This document shows, in pieces, positions 63,329 through 64,000 of a stretch of 64,000 nt of DNA; position 1 is the first letter of the stretch, and each line of letters opens with the position of its first letter. The stretch lies in NCBI GenBank assembly GCA_947184155.2, contig CAMXCT020001757.1, forward strand, positions 244,970 to 308,969. The letters run 5' to 3'. The translations under genes and the position numbers were made by a program. The notes below the pieces were generated by a model. That model worked only from the letters and a program-made list of their open reading frames with translations, made no database searches and was not told the DNA's origin. Source of the DNA: Cladocopium goreaui. Lineage: Eukaryota; Sar; Dinophyceae; Suessiales; Symbiodiniaceae.

Positions 63329-63939
63329 ATGTCGTGGAGCTGGTGGTGGCCCAATAGGGGCCGTGATGACGATGAGAAGTGGGGCAAGTGGGGCCCGGGC
63401 GGCAAAGATCGTGAGCCGTCGAAGGACAGCTTCACTGTCATTCTTTTGAAGATATGATAACATGCATTTTTTTTGATACAAGTTTACTGCATGTTTTGTG
63501 GTTTGTGACAGTTGCTTGATATCTTAAGCCTGTGCAGGAGCCAGCCGAGGAGCCAGAGCCACCATGGCGCAACAAGGCTTGTGTTCACTTTTTGGTTTGA
63601 TCTTATCCTCATGTTTGGTCATCAGGGACAGCTTGAAACTGTTAGCGTGGAAGCCTAGCTACTGTTCATGTGACCCGTGAAGCCTTACTTGGTATCAGGC
63701 CAAGATGGAAGGGGTGGTGGAAGTGCCGGACGATGCCACTTTGTTGCACTACGGCTGCTTTGTTTACAGTAATTGAGCCGTATGTTTCAACTGGATGTGT
63801 TGCTGGCATTTTGACAATGCTTCTCATGCCCCTTGGCACGCGTCAGGACACTGGGGCAGGGTCTGCAAGTGACAAGCCGAGAGTGGCGTGCAAGGCAATG
63901 CCAAAGAAGCGAGTGGACACCCCAGGATTCCATCTCTGA
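63329..63939 (+). CDS. Small multi-exon gene (tryptophan-rich start)
   Basis: Exon 1 starts at 63329 (MSWSWWWPNRGRDDDEKWGK) and probably ends near 63426 after DREPSK. Exon 2 (63538-63576) follows CTGTGCAG and reads EPAEEPEPPWRNK, ending AAG/GC, a GC donor. Exon 3 starts at 63699 after GGTATCAG and reads AKMEGVVEVPDDAT. Exon 4 (63847-63939) follows GCGTCAG and reads DTGAGSASDKPRVACKAMPK and ends GFHL and a stop. All four are in compatible phase. The exon 3 donor is not fixed. No family recognised. The gene could extend upstream of the window's annotated start. Confidence 0.45.
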
Positions 63940-64000
63940 TCATGCAGTGGTGCTCTTACATGTTGCGCTGCTTCAAAAGTATATGGATGTATTGCATCAA

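Noticed and set aside
1..64000. tRNA, rRNA, dinoflagellate spliced-leader genes and telomere repeats
   Set aside because: I looked for cloverleaf-like blocks, conserved rRNA words, the TTTGGCTCAAG leader end and TTTAGGG arrays and saw no convincing match. A covariance-model scan would be needed to exclude tRNAs fully.

Overview
The window looks like nuclear DNA of a dinoflagellate, probably Symbiodiniaceae or a close relative. I infer this from several signs together. Exons are short, many introns start with GC or GT, and genes at the right end all lie on one strand. There are KRPAA-type protein repeats and a copia Gag of a type I remember from Symbiodinium. Satellite and foldback DNA is very abundant. 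I see no bacterial gene organisation, rRNA, tRNA or CRISPR. No database was searched.

Layout. 1-9518 is repeat-rich: inverted repeats, 40-bp satellites, 26-bp palindromes and GGTAC arrays, with one decayed minus-strand gene (3481-5451). 9519-22020 is transposon copy A, 12.5 kb, with two nested insertions. 22023-35700 is mostly satellites (72, 75, 11 and 16 bp units) and nested small inverted-repeat elements. 35715-36930 is GTA and 10-bp arrays that truncate a copia gag gene (36943-38271). 38500-43440 holds more satellites, including a 126-bp array and a 536-bp hairpin. 44280-63939 is the gene-bearing part, all on the plus strand. Transposon copy B (48903-57374) sits inside the last intron of one of these genes.

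The most interesting system is the A/B transposon family. It has CCCAGAACTTCC termini, 2-bp target duplications and AAGGAG-rich subterminal repeats. It carries a minus-strand, intron-containing set of genes: a DDE-type transposase with a D-x2-H motif, a lysine-rich protein, a proline-rich zinc-finger protein starting MGAGQS, a KRPAAVL-repeat protein and a multi-exon gene. A 21-bp hairpin (AAGGAG, nine bases, CTCCTT) recurs through both copies and was not found elsewhere in the window. Comparing the copies gives empty sites for the insertions nested in A, and shows that each copy has different inactivating mutations.

The plus-strand genes look like ordinary host genes of unknown function. One has a predicted 8,977-bp GC-AG intron that would be about 503 bp without copy B.
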